DNA from: Olavius sp. associated proteobacterium Delta 1
Lineage (GTDB): Bacteria; Desulfobacterota; Desulfobacteria; Desulfobacterales; JAFDCJ01
Direction: 5' to 3'
Length of the DNA stretch: 64,000 bases
NCBI GenBank assembly: GCA_902749685.1
Contig: CACVKW010001165.1
Location: 1-64,000, forward strand
Positions 53,982 through 61,914 of this stretch are shown piece after piece. The notes under the pieces are model-generated. The model ran no database searches and had not been told where the DNA came from. It worked only from the letters and a program-made list of their open reading frames with translations. Numbering within the stretch: the stretch's first letter is position 1; every line of letters starts with the position of its first letter. The position numbers and the translations under genes were made by a program.

Positions 53982-55145
53982 TCATCTGGGTTTTGCCATC
54001 GCCGAGTTCATCCGGTCCAGCGCTTTCTCCAGCAGGCTTCTGGGACACCCGAAATTAAGCCGCACAAAACCGGGCGCGTCGAATTCAATTCCATCTTGTA
54101 ATCCGACACCGGCATCTTCGAAAAAGGCAGCAGGGCGGTTGACGCCGGAAGCCCGCATATCAATCCAGGCCAGATAGGTAGCTTCCACCGGAGCCATTGA
54201 AATCCCGGGCATCTGATGGATTGCCTGTTCAACAGTGGCAAGGTTGCCGCGCAGGTAATCAAGCAAGGCCGCATGCCATTGGGCGCATTCGCCAAAAGCA
54301 GCCCGGGCAGCCGTATAACCGGCGGCATTCACCCGGGGAACAATGCCTGCCATGACTTTTTTGAAACTTTGACGGAGTTTCTTTGCGGGGATTATGGCAA
54401 AGGCACAGCTTAATCCCGGCAGGTTGAAGGTTTTACTGGGGGACATGAGGGTAATCGTGCGGGCGGCCACATTCGGATTCAACGTCGCAATCGGTATATG
54501 GATTTTTTGCCGGTCAAGAATCAAATCGCAGTGAATTTCATCGGAACATATCACAATATCATATTTTTGACAGATTTCAGCCAGAGTAGTCAGCTCCTCA
54601 GCGCTAAAAACTCGTCCAACAGGATTATGGGGACTGCAGAGCAGAAAGAGTTTGGTCTCGGCCGTAATCGATTGTTCCAGCCGGTCAAAGTCGAACTGCC
54701 ATTGATTGTCATCCTCATGCAAGTCGACCTTGATAATGTTGCGCCGGGAGAATCCCGGAGCGCTTAAAAACGGCGGGTAGATCGGCACGGCCGTCATGAC
54801 ATCATCGCCGTCTTCACCCACCGCCCGGCAGGCCACATTGAGGCCGGTAACCAGCCCCGGCAGCCACACCAGCCATTCGGGTTTCACTTTCCAGGCGTAT
54901 TTGGTTTGGAGCATCGCCATGACCGTTTCATTTAAATCATCCGGGGTGACGGTATAGCCAAACACGCCGTTTTCGATCCGCAGCTGCAGCGCCCGGATGA
55001 CCGCCGGCGGCGACCGAAAATCCATATCAGCCACCCAAAGCGGTACTATATCTTGCTCCCTATATTTTTCCCATTTCAAACTGGCCGTTCCGCGCCGCTC
55101 CAGCACAGTATCAAAATCAAATAGATCTTTTTTTTCCATGGTCAT
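53982..55145 (-). CDS. MalY/PatB-type aminotransferase (cystathionine beta-lyase-like)
   Basis: 387 aa PLP fold-type I. ERRGTASLKWEKY and PLWVADMDFRSPPAVI are the MalY/PatB opening; PHNPVGRVFSAEEL and the PLP-lysine MSPSKTFNLPGL (~residue 230) follow, ending VRLNFGCPRSLLEKALDRM. MalY/PatB enzymes split cystathionine to homocysteine, pyruvate and ammonia. Two start ATGs, two codons apart; neither has a clear site. Convergent with PilZ. Confidence 0.88.
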   Translation of the reverse strand: MTMEKKDLFDFDTVLERRGTASLKWEKYREQDIVPLWVADMDFRSPPAVIRALQLRIENGVFGYTVTPDDLNETVMAMLQTKYAWKVKPEWLVWLPGLVTGLNVACRAVGEDGDDVMTAVPIYPPFLSAPGFSRRNIIKVDLHEDDNQWQFDFDRLEQSITAETKLFLLCSPHNPVGRVFSAEELTTLAEICQKYDIVICSDEIHCDLILDRQKIHIPIATLNPNVAARTITLMSPSKTFNLPGLSCAFAIIPAKKLRQSFKKVMAGIVPRVNAAGYTAARAAFGECAQWHAALLDYLRGNLATVEQAIHQMPGISMAPVEATYLAWIDMRASGVNRPAAFFEDAGVGLQDGIEFDAPGFVRLNFGCPRSLLEKALDRMNSAMAKPR

Positions 55146-55164
55146 CTTTTAATCGAATATGGGT

Positions 55165-55212
55165 TACCCTAATCCGGACAAGCCGGAATTGAAAGTTGAA
55201 TATTCAATCATT
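55165..55212 (+). repeat. CCGG hairpin repeat plus ATTGAAA/GTTGAAT run
   Basis: TAATCCGGACAAGCCGGAAT then ATTGAAAGTTGAATATTCAAT. TCCGG/CCGGA pair across ACAAG. Same join as 18751-18803. Confidence 0.6.
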
Positions 55213-55282
55213 TTAAAATAGCCAATCCAAAAAAGCTCAGATATCATAGGAACGACATTAATTGCAAAGGTGTTTTAAATTT

Positions 55283-55865
55283 TTATTTGAATTCAAAGTT
55301 TTTGTCGACAAAATCCGGATCATCGGAATGGGCGCGGCCGATAAATACAACAGCATGGTGACCGCGCTGGCGCATACTGCCGATATCGGCAATGCCCATG
55401 GGAAAAATAATAATAAACCGTCGGTTTTGACGGATTGACGCTCACCATATCATTATGCCACTTCTTGAATTTATCCTGCACCCTGCGGGTGACGGAGGTA
55501 ACCGGAATTGAAGTCAGCGGATAGATCCCGACAACGCGCATGGCAGTTGAGTATTCACTCGGCGCGGTTACCGCCGCCTGCAGGGTTTGATAAAAGTTTG
55601 GCTGGCGTTGATCGTGGACTAACAGCTTGTCAGAATATAAGATCGCCCGGTATATAAGTATGTTGCGATCAGCCGGCTCGTCCAGCCGGTGGATCAGATT
55701 TTTCAGATAATCAGCGGGAATGTTTTGAATTTCTTTGCGGCGAGCCGCCAGATCCAGCTTTTGCATCCAGCGAACCCACTGCTTGCGGCGGGCTTCATTG
55801 TTCAGATCAGGTTTCAAACCGGCTAAAAATCGATTGAGGTGAATCAACCGTAATTTAGGCAACAT
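55283..55865 (-). pseudogene. Uncharacterised protein, frameshifted near the C-terminus
   Basis: As read, 181 aa from ATG 55865 to 55320, with an odd Cys/Arg-rich end (CRYRQYAPARSPCCCIYRPR). Removing one T from the TTTTT at 55403-55407 gives instead YYYFPMGIADIGSMRQRGHH then AVVFIGRAHSDDPDFVDKNF-EFK and a TAA at 55283-55285, a much more natural ending. The protein is otherwise helical with no recognised domain. Either a broken gene or one homopolymer error. It is ten bp downstream of the J-domain gene on the same strand. Confidence 0.6.
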
Positions 55866-55875
55866 AACGAAAAGG

Positions 55876-56883
55876 TTATTTTTTCGTTTTTATCAACTCA
55901 TGATAGGCCTCGGTCAAACTGACGAACTTGTCGTGATCGCCGCCCTTATCCGGGTGCAATTCCAGGGCCTTGCGCCGATATAGCCGGACAAGGTCCTGAC
56001 GACTCATTTTTTTTAAGTTCGATCTGGATATTCCCAGGATGGTACGGGCTTCCTTCAAACTGGCCGCTGCACTTTTCCAGGGTGGTCGATATTCGCGGTG
56101 GCTGTTGATAAACTGCCGCAAATAGTCTTCTATAAAGGACCCGGGAGCATAGTCATAGTCAAAATGCATCAGCACATATCTGACCAGAAAGTCATGCAGG
56201 CGATCCGTGGCTTTCATGCCCGCCCAAAACAAGGGGTCCAGGTTTAAGCGGCAAACCTGCTCGACAAAATGCTCATCAATTTTAGCCTGGCTCAGCATTT
56301 GCGGATTGCTCTTGGCAAACGATTCGTAAAAATATTGTTGCAGATCAAAAATAGTGTAGGTGTAGGTTTTGTATTCGCGGGGACTCAGCGCAGCTTCCAT
56401 GTCCATGAACCCGTGCTCGATTTCGTCCCTTGATTTATTGTGCAGTCGGCGAAACAATATTGGCGGTACGCGCCCGATATTTCGTTGATCCGTTTGGCCG
56501 AATTTCAAATAATGCGCTCGGCGCTTGTCGAAAATGTGAAGCGGTGTATGAATTTTAACTTCAGGCGCTTTTTTTTGGCGGCTTGCCCGATGTCGATCTT
56601 CCCGGCGGCGAAACGGCTCCAGCACCCGTCTGATTTCCGGATGGACAAATCGCCAGAAAATATCTTCCAGCTCATCCAGGCGCTTCCCGGCTCCCAGCTC
56701 AATGAGCCGGTCTTCAATCATCTCATCTATATAAAACGCGTTGCCACCGGGATAGATGATATGGCCGGCAGGATCCGGGCCCAGGTCAATCAGATCCCGA
56801 CTCAGGAAAAAATCCTCCTGTTGATAGGATTCCCGGATAAGATAATGAATTTGACCATTTATTTGTTTTGATGCCAGGTACAA
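55876..56883 (-). CDS. Protein with C-terminal J domain
   Basis: 335 aa. Residues ~1-275 have no recognised fold (MYLASKQINGQIHYLIRESY; ARRxEDRHRASRQKK-like basic stretch near 110). The last ~55 residues are a J domain: ILGISRSNLKKMSRQDLVRL and YRRKALELHPDKGGDHDKF with the essential His-Pro-Asp. A C-terminal J domain suggests a dedicated Hsp70 (DnaK) co-chaperone that presents the N-terminal client-binding part. Coupled to the frameshifted gene downstream. Confidence 0.8.
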   Translation of the reverse strand: MYLASKQINGQIHYLIRESYQQEDFFLSRDLIDLGPDPAGHIIYPGGNAFYIDEMIEDRLIELGAGKRLDELEDIFWRFVHPEIRRVLEPFRRREDRHRASRQKKAPEVKIHTPLHIFDKRRAHYLKFGQTDQRNIGRVPPILFRRLHNKSRDEIEHGFMDMEAALSPREYKTYTYTIFDLQQYFYESFAKSNPQMLSQAKIDEHFVEQVCRLNLDPLFWAGMKATDRLHDFLVRYVLMHFDYDYAPGSFIEDYLRQFINSHREYRPPWKSAAASLKEARTILGISRSNLKKMSRQDLVRLYRRKALELHPDKGGDHDKFVSLTEAYHELIKTKK

Positions 56884-56942
56884 TTAAAGTCTCCAATATA
56901 CTGCTAAAGCATTGATTATTGTGGTCTTGGGGTGATTTAAGG

Positions 56943-57095
56943 CCTTATACCGGTCATTTCCCAGCATCTGCCGTGTGCCGTGTGCCGTGCGCCGTGCGCC
57001 ATTCTTTTTTGCCTTCTACCCTAAAGCTTATACCTTATACCGGTCATTTCCCACTATCTACCCTGTGCCGTGTGCCCTGCGCCTTAAGCCGGTAG
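56943..57095 (+). repeat. Duplicated block with TGCCGTG-type heptads
   Basis: CCTTATACCGGTCATTTCCC occurs at 56943 and again at 57032, each followed by heptad units (TGCCGTG x3, CGCCGTG, from 56969; then ACCCTGT, GCCGTGT, GCCCTGC, GCCTTAA). A CCCTAAA-like stretch lies between. No gene in 56884-57194. Confidence 0.75.
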
Positions 57096-57194
57096 CCCTT
57101 GGTCCTGCGCTTGTCAAATGCTGCATAGTGATTAAATTAACTGAACACTACGCAAATAGGAGGTCATTATCTATAAGGATATTAAAAGGACCGT

Positions 57195-58154
57195 ATGCGA
57201 TTTCGCAACCTGGGCAAATCAGGGCTGAAAATTTCCACGATAATCATGGGTACATTTCAGGCCGGCAAAGAAAAGTGGGTGGGTATTGATGATAGCCGGA
57301 CCACCGGCGCCATCCGCGCCGCCTTTGACGCCGGCATCACCACATTTGACTCTGCTGAGGCTTATGGAAAAGGCCATTCGGAACGCATCCTCGGTGCCGC
57401 CCTTGCCGATGTTCGCAACCAGGTTGTCCTGGCCACCAAGGTATCACCCAACCGCCTGGAGTATGATCAGGTTCTTAACGCCTGCCACAGTTCCCTTAAA
57501 AATTTGCAAACCGACTATATTGATCTTTACCAGATTCATTGGCCGTCGGGCTCATTTGGCGGCAAAGTTGTTCCGCTAGAAGAAACCATGGCGGCGATGA
57601 TTAAGCTAAAGAAGAAAGGTAAAATTCGTGCCATCGGCGTGTCCAACTTTTCCCGGACCCAGCTGGAAGAGGCTGCAAAATTTGGACGCATCGACAGTCT
57701 GCAACCGCCATTTTCGCTTTTCTGGCGCCATGTTGAAGAAAATACCATGGCTTATTGTATCGACAATAACATCAGTATCCTGGCTTATGCCCCCATGGCC
57801 CAGGGATTGCTGACCGGTAAATTCGGACCGGATCATGAATTTCAAAAAGGAGATCACCGTTCAAAAAACAAACTGTTTCAACCGGAAAATTATCAGCGGG
57901 TCCAGCAGGCACTTGCCCGTTTGCGCCCGATTGCTGATCAGATGGGCGTGAACATCGGGCTGTTGGCCCTGGCGTGGGTAACCTCCCACCACGGGGTCTG
58001 TGCGATTGCCGGAGCCCGCAACGCGGAGCAGGCCACTATGAATGCCCGGGCAGCCGACGTATCATTGTCCGCAAGCAAGCTGACGCAAATAGATCAAATC
58101 GGGTGTTCGGTTACGGATTATCTGGACAACAACCCCGTCATGTGGTTTGCCTAA
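57195..58154 (+). CDS. Aldo/keto reductase
   Basis: 319 aa NADPH-type TIM barrel. Catalytic tetrad regions: DSAEAYGKGHSE (Asp, Tyr), VVLATKV (Lys) and YQIHWPSG (His). IRAIGVSNFSRTQLEEA and SILAYAPMAQGLLTGKF are typical of the AKR11/YhdN-like branch. Substrate unknown. AAAAGGA about six bases before ATG. Its last four nt overlap the stop of the convergent zinc-ribbon gene. Confidence 0.9.
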   Translation: MRFRNLGKSGLKISTIIMGTFQAGKEKWVGIDDSRTTGAIRAAFDAGITTFDSAEAYGKGHSERILGAALADVRNQVVLATKVSPNRLEYDQVLNACHSSLKNLQTDYIDLYQIHWPSGSFGGKVVPLEETMAAMIKLKKKGKIRAIGVSNFSRTQLEEAAKFGRIDSLQPPFSLFWRHVEENTMAYCIDNNISILAYAPMAQGLLTGKFGPDHEFQKGDHRSKNKLFQPENYQRVQQALARLRPIADQMGVNIGLLALAWVTSHHGVCAIAGARNAEQATMNARAADVSLSASKLTQIDQIGCSVTDYLDNNPVMWFA

Positions 58155-58414
58155 CACGTGAAGGGATAAAAATGATGATAGCAATACCCCTGGGGATCAC
58201 CCCACTGCATTTCGGTATCTATCATGCACTGCCCGATGGCCTGTTTTGATATTTCTTCGTAATCATCCCGTTTTTCCTCCGCCCTTTTGCAGTCCATGCA
58301 AATGGCCTCATGATCTATAACGGATAGGATTCTCGGATCATTTGGCGCCAATTTCTGGCTGCAGCGTTGACATTGAATTGCACACGATAACTTTTCCGCC
58401 CAGGAATCCGACAT
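58151..58414 (-). CDS. Small two-CxxC zinc-binding protein
   Basis: 87 aa. CQRCSQKL and ICMDCKRAEEK are the two knuckles; a short helix and a Cys/His/Tyr-rich end (QGYCYHHFYPFTC) follow. AAAGGAGG lies seven bases before ATG, so it is almost certainly translated. No named family recognised. Confidence 0.72.
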   Translation of the reverse strand: MSDSWAEKLSCAIQCQRCSQKLAPNDPRILSVIDHEAICMDCKRAEEKRDDYEEISKQAIGQCMIDTEMQWGDPQGYCYHHFYPFTC

Positions 58415-58637
58415 TTTTGGTCCTCCTTTAAGTTTAATGCGATATCAAACTAATAAGATTACACAAGCAAAAAATCAACCCAAAGATTGGTCAATAGATT
58501 GGCCCGGGATCACCCGATACATTTTATACACATACACAGCGTTCTGTATGGTTGTCCCTGGTAGCTGATTTGAGGATCTATGATATGTTGACCGGTTCTG
58601 TAATTTTAATAAAGACGCTGTGTATTAGGAGATAAAA

Positions 58638-58835
58638 ATGAATAAACAAAGCGTTATTGCAATCGCCGAAGGTTTGAAGCAAATTGAAGATGGTGTTGAG
58701 AGAATTCAGCGCGTCATGCGGGAGCAGAATATAAAATCAATAAAAGAAGTTGCCGCTGAACTGATTCCGATGCTAAAAGCCGATGATGATGAAATTAATG
58801 AATCCATCATCGCGCATCTGGAAAAACGTAATTAA
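58638..58835 (+). CDS. Small helical protein
   Basis: 65 aa, two amphipathic helices (IAIAEGLKQIEDGVERIQRV; VAAELIPMLKADDDEINESI). TTAGGAG about seven bases before ATG. No domain recognised. A heptad/octad array follows the stop. Confidence 0.65.
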   Translation: MNKQSVIAIAEGLKQIEDGVERIQRVMREQNIKSIKEVAAELIPMLKADDDEINESIIAHLEKRN

Positions 58836-58840
58836 GATTC

Positions 58841-59011
58841 AAAGGTTCGGGAGTTCAGGGTTCAGAGGTTCAAAGGTTCAGGGGTCAGTCTAGTCGAAGC
58901 CTCGAACGGTGAACAATTGAGACCGAGGATATAACCCTGCTCGGTAGACTTTGATATTTAGTACGGCTGCGAAAATGAGACAACCCTGAACCGTTGAACT
59001 TTGAACCCTAA
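58841..59011 (+). repeat. Octad/heptad arrays flanking a short spacer
   Basis: At 58844-58888 the period is mostly eight: GAGTTCAG, GGTTCAGA, GGTTCAAA, GGTTCAGG. At 58981-59011 the complementary-type AACCCTG, AACCGTTG, AACTTTG, AACCCTA. The two runs are inverted relative to each other. Confidence 0.7.
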
Positions 59012-59012
59012 A

Positions 59013-59222
59013 TTATTTCTTCTTCAAATCCGAAATAAGATCTTTCATAATAGACATCACATTGCTGCCTCTTTCCCGGGCGATCTCGTGGGCTTCCTCA
59101 ACTATCCTGGCTGCCTGCCGCGCCAGTTCGGCATCTTCCGGGACCGGCAGCTCCAGTTTTTGGTACTGCCAGTTTAAAAACCGCATCGCAATCTTTTCTT
59201 CCTGCTGCCTGATAAATCCCAT
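59013..59222 (-). CDS. Small conserved-looking helical protein
   Basis: 69 aa. WQYQKLELPVPEDAELARQA with REEAHEIARERGSN-like helix and basic end (SDLKKK). GGAGA about nine bases before ATG. Charged, no TM segment. Unknown function; composition and ribosome site support coding. Confidence 0.6.
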   Translation of the reverse strand: MGFIRQQEEKIAMRFLNWQYQKLELPVPEDAELARQAARIVEEAHEIARERGSNVMSIMKDLISDLKKK

Positions 59223-59302
59223 GGTATGCCGTCTCCATTCCCCCTGGTGGCAATATACTCTAAATTTATCTTATTCCCACACATTGGAATAGTTGGCGAA
59301 AG

Positions 59303-59350
59303 TGCCTAAAGTTCAAATTGCCTAAAATGCCTAAAGTCAAGGTATTCCAT
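59303..59350 (+). repeat. 9-10-nt tandem repeat block
   Basis: TGCCTAAAGTTCAAATTGCC then TAAAATGCCTAAAGTCAAGG and TATTCC, matching 17811-17850 almost base for base, and 46471-46506 inverted. Confidence 0.65.
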
Positions 59351-59597
59351 CTTTTTAATACCTGAATTTTGCATACAAATAACCCCTAGTGAAATTCGAG
59401 GTCAAGTTACCGCAATTGACTTGGAACGGTGATTGTTACTCTAAAATTCAGGTAATAATAGCCCTGCCTTTATTGCTATGCTCTATGTCCTCCCTCCGGC
59501 CTGTAAGCCCTAGGGCTGGAAGCGGGGGGCCGGGGGCTGCACTTTGCCCTTTAGCTTCCATCATCTACCATCGACCTTATACCGTAAACCATCTACT

Positions 59598-61121
59598 CTA
59601 TGCCGTGCGCCGTGCGCCCTGTGCCGTGCGCCCCTGCGCCGTGCGCCGTTCGCCTTGAACCTTGCAAATCCCTAAAATCACTTTCTCCAGCACCAGCCGG
59701 GCATCCTGGCCCCCGGTCTTCAGCTTTTTGTCAGCCGCATTCAGGGTTTCGAAAGCCTTGATCAGATCCTCTTTAGAAAACCGCTCCGATTTTTTGAGCA
59801 AAAAATAAATTGGATAGGCATTTTTCGGATTTTTGGCGATCAGCAGATCCGTGGTTAATTTGCTTTTTTTCTTTTTACTTTTGGTCCGGGTTCCGGTCTT
59901 TTGCCCAGGCGTCTCTTCCTTCAGGACGGTTTGCCAGCCGCTAAGATGATCCAGCAGACTCCGGTCATACTCGACGATCGCCGGTATAACTCGCTTTTGG
60001 AAATAATCGTATGGGCAGGCCGCCTGCCAATCGCTGCCAAGGGGGCTTTCCACAAAATCTTTGACCAGCAGCAGTTTTCTAACCTGGTTGATCAGCGCCG
60101 TAAAAGCCTGAAGCGGATGAATCCCGGCGGACAGGAGTGAGTCCAGAAAAAATAGTGCCGGGGCCGGCTTGCGATCCGCCAGAGCATTGGTCAATTCATA
60201 GATGGGATCTTTTTTGGTGCGCTGTAGAACTGACTCAACATCGGTTATCGTAATCTCTTGGCGATCCCCCACATAGCTAATTAATTTTTCAAGATTGCTG
60301 GAAAATGCTCTCAGATCAAAACCGGTCATTTCATAAAGGGCCCTGTAGGTCGATTGACCCATGGATTTGTTGCCGGCTGTCAGCATCGTATTCATCCTAT
60401 CCGCCAGAACCGACTCCTGGACCACTCTATCCGCCCGGCGGTCGCCTTTCGGCACCGAACAGTCTATGACCACCCCCTTGTTGCTTAAAGCTTTAAAAAG
60501 GCTGCGGCGTTTGTCCGCCATATCCGTGGTGATAATCAGGTGATTGTTTGCGGGAAAGCCTTTCTCAACTGCCAGCTGCAGGGTGCGGCTGTCATCCCCG
60601 GCGGCCGGAACGGACAGCTCGTTTTCCCGGCAGTAGGTAATTATTTCATCCAACCAGGCGTCATCAGCACCCAGAATAATGTTCTGCCCCAGGCTATTTT
60701 GGCGGTTTGATTTGCCGATGTCTTCAAAGGAAAGATTTAAAAGGCTCATCAAGCCCCGTAAATGTCCGGCCGCTTTTTTGATATTATCATCATCATAGGC
60801 TTTTTTGGCATTATCAAGCAGTCGGTCTTTGTCCTGACCGGCATAGAATATCTTGGAGTCGCGCAAGGCGATAACTTTTATGCCGGGCAGCAGTGAGTAC
60901 GTGTTAGCCCGGCCGATGACGTCGTGGATATTTTCCTGGGTTCCATCCAGGGGCTCGTAGTTGATGCTGCGCTCCGAGGGCGGAACCAGGACATCTAATA
61001 ACGTATCAAAGACATTTTGGGTCAGCATCTCCTCCCCGTATATCAGGTACACGGGTGCAAAGGGATTGTTGCCCAACTCCTCAATATATTTTTTCAGGTC
61101 TTTGTAGTTAATGATGGGCAT
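59598..61121 (-). CDS. holA: DNA polymerase III subunit delta
   Basis: Clamp-loader subunit. 507 aa, longer than the usual ~340. The opening PVYLIYGEEMLTQNVFDTLL matches HolA, and the C-terminal helical domain has LTNALADRKPAPALFFLDSL and LQAFTALINQVRKLLLVKDF. The extra length comes from an expanded middle region (~80-200), a Lys-rich linker near 430 (GTRTKSKKKKSKL) and a tail. The last 21 codons (after LGIC) are heptad-repeat DNA. The frame opens to 61178; the start giving MPIINYKDLKKY is preferred. Last of ileS-lspA-holA on the minus strand. Confidence 0.88.
   Translation of the reverse strand: MPIINYKDLKKYIEELGNNPFAPVYLIYGEEMLTQNVFDTLLDVLVPPSERSINYEPLDGTQENIHDVIGRANTYSLLPGIKVIALRDSKIFYAGQDKDRLLDNAKKAYDDDNIKKAAGHLRGLMSLLNLSFEDIGKSNRQNSLGQNIILGADDAWLDEIITYCRENELSVPAAGDDSRTLQLAVEKGFPANNHLIITTDMADKRRSLFKALSNKGVVIDCSVPKGDRRADRVVQESVLADRMNTMLTAGNKSMGQSTYRALYEMTGFDLRAFSSNLEKLISYVGDRQEITITDVESVLQRTKKDPIYELTNALADRKPAPALFFLDSLLSAGIHPLQAFTALINQVRKLLLVKDFVESPLGSDWQAACPYDYFQKRVIPAIVEYDRSLLDHLSGWQTVLKEETPGQKTGTRTKSKKKKSKLTTDLLIAKNPKNAYPIYFLLKKSERFSKEDLIKAFETLNAADKKLKTGGQDARLVLEKVILGICKVQGERRTAQGRTAQGARRTA
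59601..59664 (-). repeat. 7-nt array inside the 3' end of holA, TGCCGTG type
   Basis: Plus-strand units TGCCGTG, CGCCGTG, CGCCCTG, TGCCGTG, then one 8-nt step, CGCCGTG, CGCCGTT, CGCCTTG, AACCTTG. Translated on the minus strand it gives the Arg/Thr/Ala/Gln/Gly tail of HolA. Confidence 0.85.
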
Positions 61122-61207
61122 GATTATAAAATATGACGTACTGGAGTGTTGGCGTATTGGAGTACTGGGTAACTCCATTCTAGGTTTGGTGCCCGGTTAA
61201 GTGGACA

Positions 61208-61344
61208 CCCAGTCACCAGCATCCAGTATCCAGCATCTGCCGTGCGCCGTTCGCCGTGCGCCGTGCGCCTTTTTCTTATTGGCCTTCTACCCTAAACCTT
61301 AAACCTGCCTTTTTTAGCATCCAGTATCCAGAAACCAGCATCAT
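61208..61344 (+). repeat. Nine-unit 7-nt array with internal switch of unit type
   Basis: CCCAGTC, ACCAGCA, TCCAGTA, TCCAGCA, TCTGCCG, TGCGCCG, TTCGCCG, TGCGCCG, TGCGCCT run without a break from 61208 to 61270. The change from the CCAGCA to the GCGCCG type keeps register. Further CCTAAAC and AGCATCC/AGTATCC/AGAAACC units follow to 61344. Confidence 0.85.
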
Positions 61345-61829
61345 TCTTCCGGCAATTTCTTGAACAGCAGGTGATACATGAAAATGAAAAGTCCCACGGT
61401 AATCGCGCTGTCGGCGATGTTAAAGGCAGGCCAGTGATAGTTGCCGATGTAAAAGTCGAGGAAATCCACCACCATGCCGAATCGGACTCTGTCTATCAGG
61501 TTTCCGATCGCGCCGCCGAAAATCAGGGCAAAACCGGCTGCGAGAAATGCATGCCCCCGGGGTGTCTTGATGTAAAAGTATAAAATCAAGCCGACTGCCA
61601 GAGAAGAAATAAAGAGAAAAACAACCGTGCGCACGACCACGCTCATATTGGCCATCAGGCCGAAGGCCCCGCCCGGATTGAGAATATGGGTGATATCAAA
61701 AATACCCGCGATGACCGGAATGCTTTTGTGCAACGGCAGGTATTTCAAAATGAGCGCTTTGCTAATCTGGTCGGCTAATACGACCAGGCCGGCCACAATA
61801 GCCAGTCTAATATATTTGTTTTGCAGCAT
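61341..61829 (-). CDS. lspA: Lipoprotein signal peptidase (signal peptidase II)
   Basis: Cleaves prolipoprotein signal peptides at the lipobox Cys. 162 aa, four TM segments. The catalytic aspartates are in GNLIDRVRFG and FNIADSAITVG; VADQISKALILKYL and ILNPGGAFG are conserved. Adjacent to ileS, the usual ileS-lspA pair. Substrates would include the LpoA-like lipoprotein in this window. Confidence 0.95.
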   Translation of the reverse strand: MLQNKYIRLAIVAGLVVLADQISKALILKYLPLHKSIPVIAGIFDITHILNPGGAFGLMANMSVVVRTVVFLFISSLAVGLILYFYIKTPRGHAFLAAGFALIFGGAIGNLIDRVRFGMVVDFLDFYIGNYHWPAFNIADSAITVGLFIFMYHLLFKKLPEE

Positions 61830-61914
61830 TTAACTTATTTCCTGAATTATGCATGAGCCCTCCGCAGGCGGATAAGTCGGAGGCTTTCATATTCTCATTA
61901 ATTTTCATGCAAGA

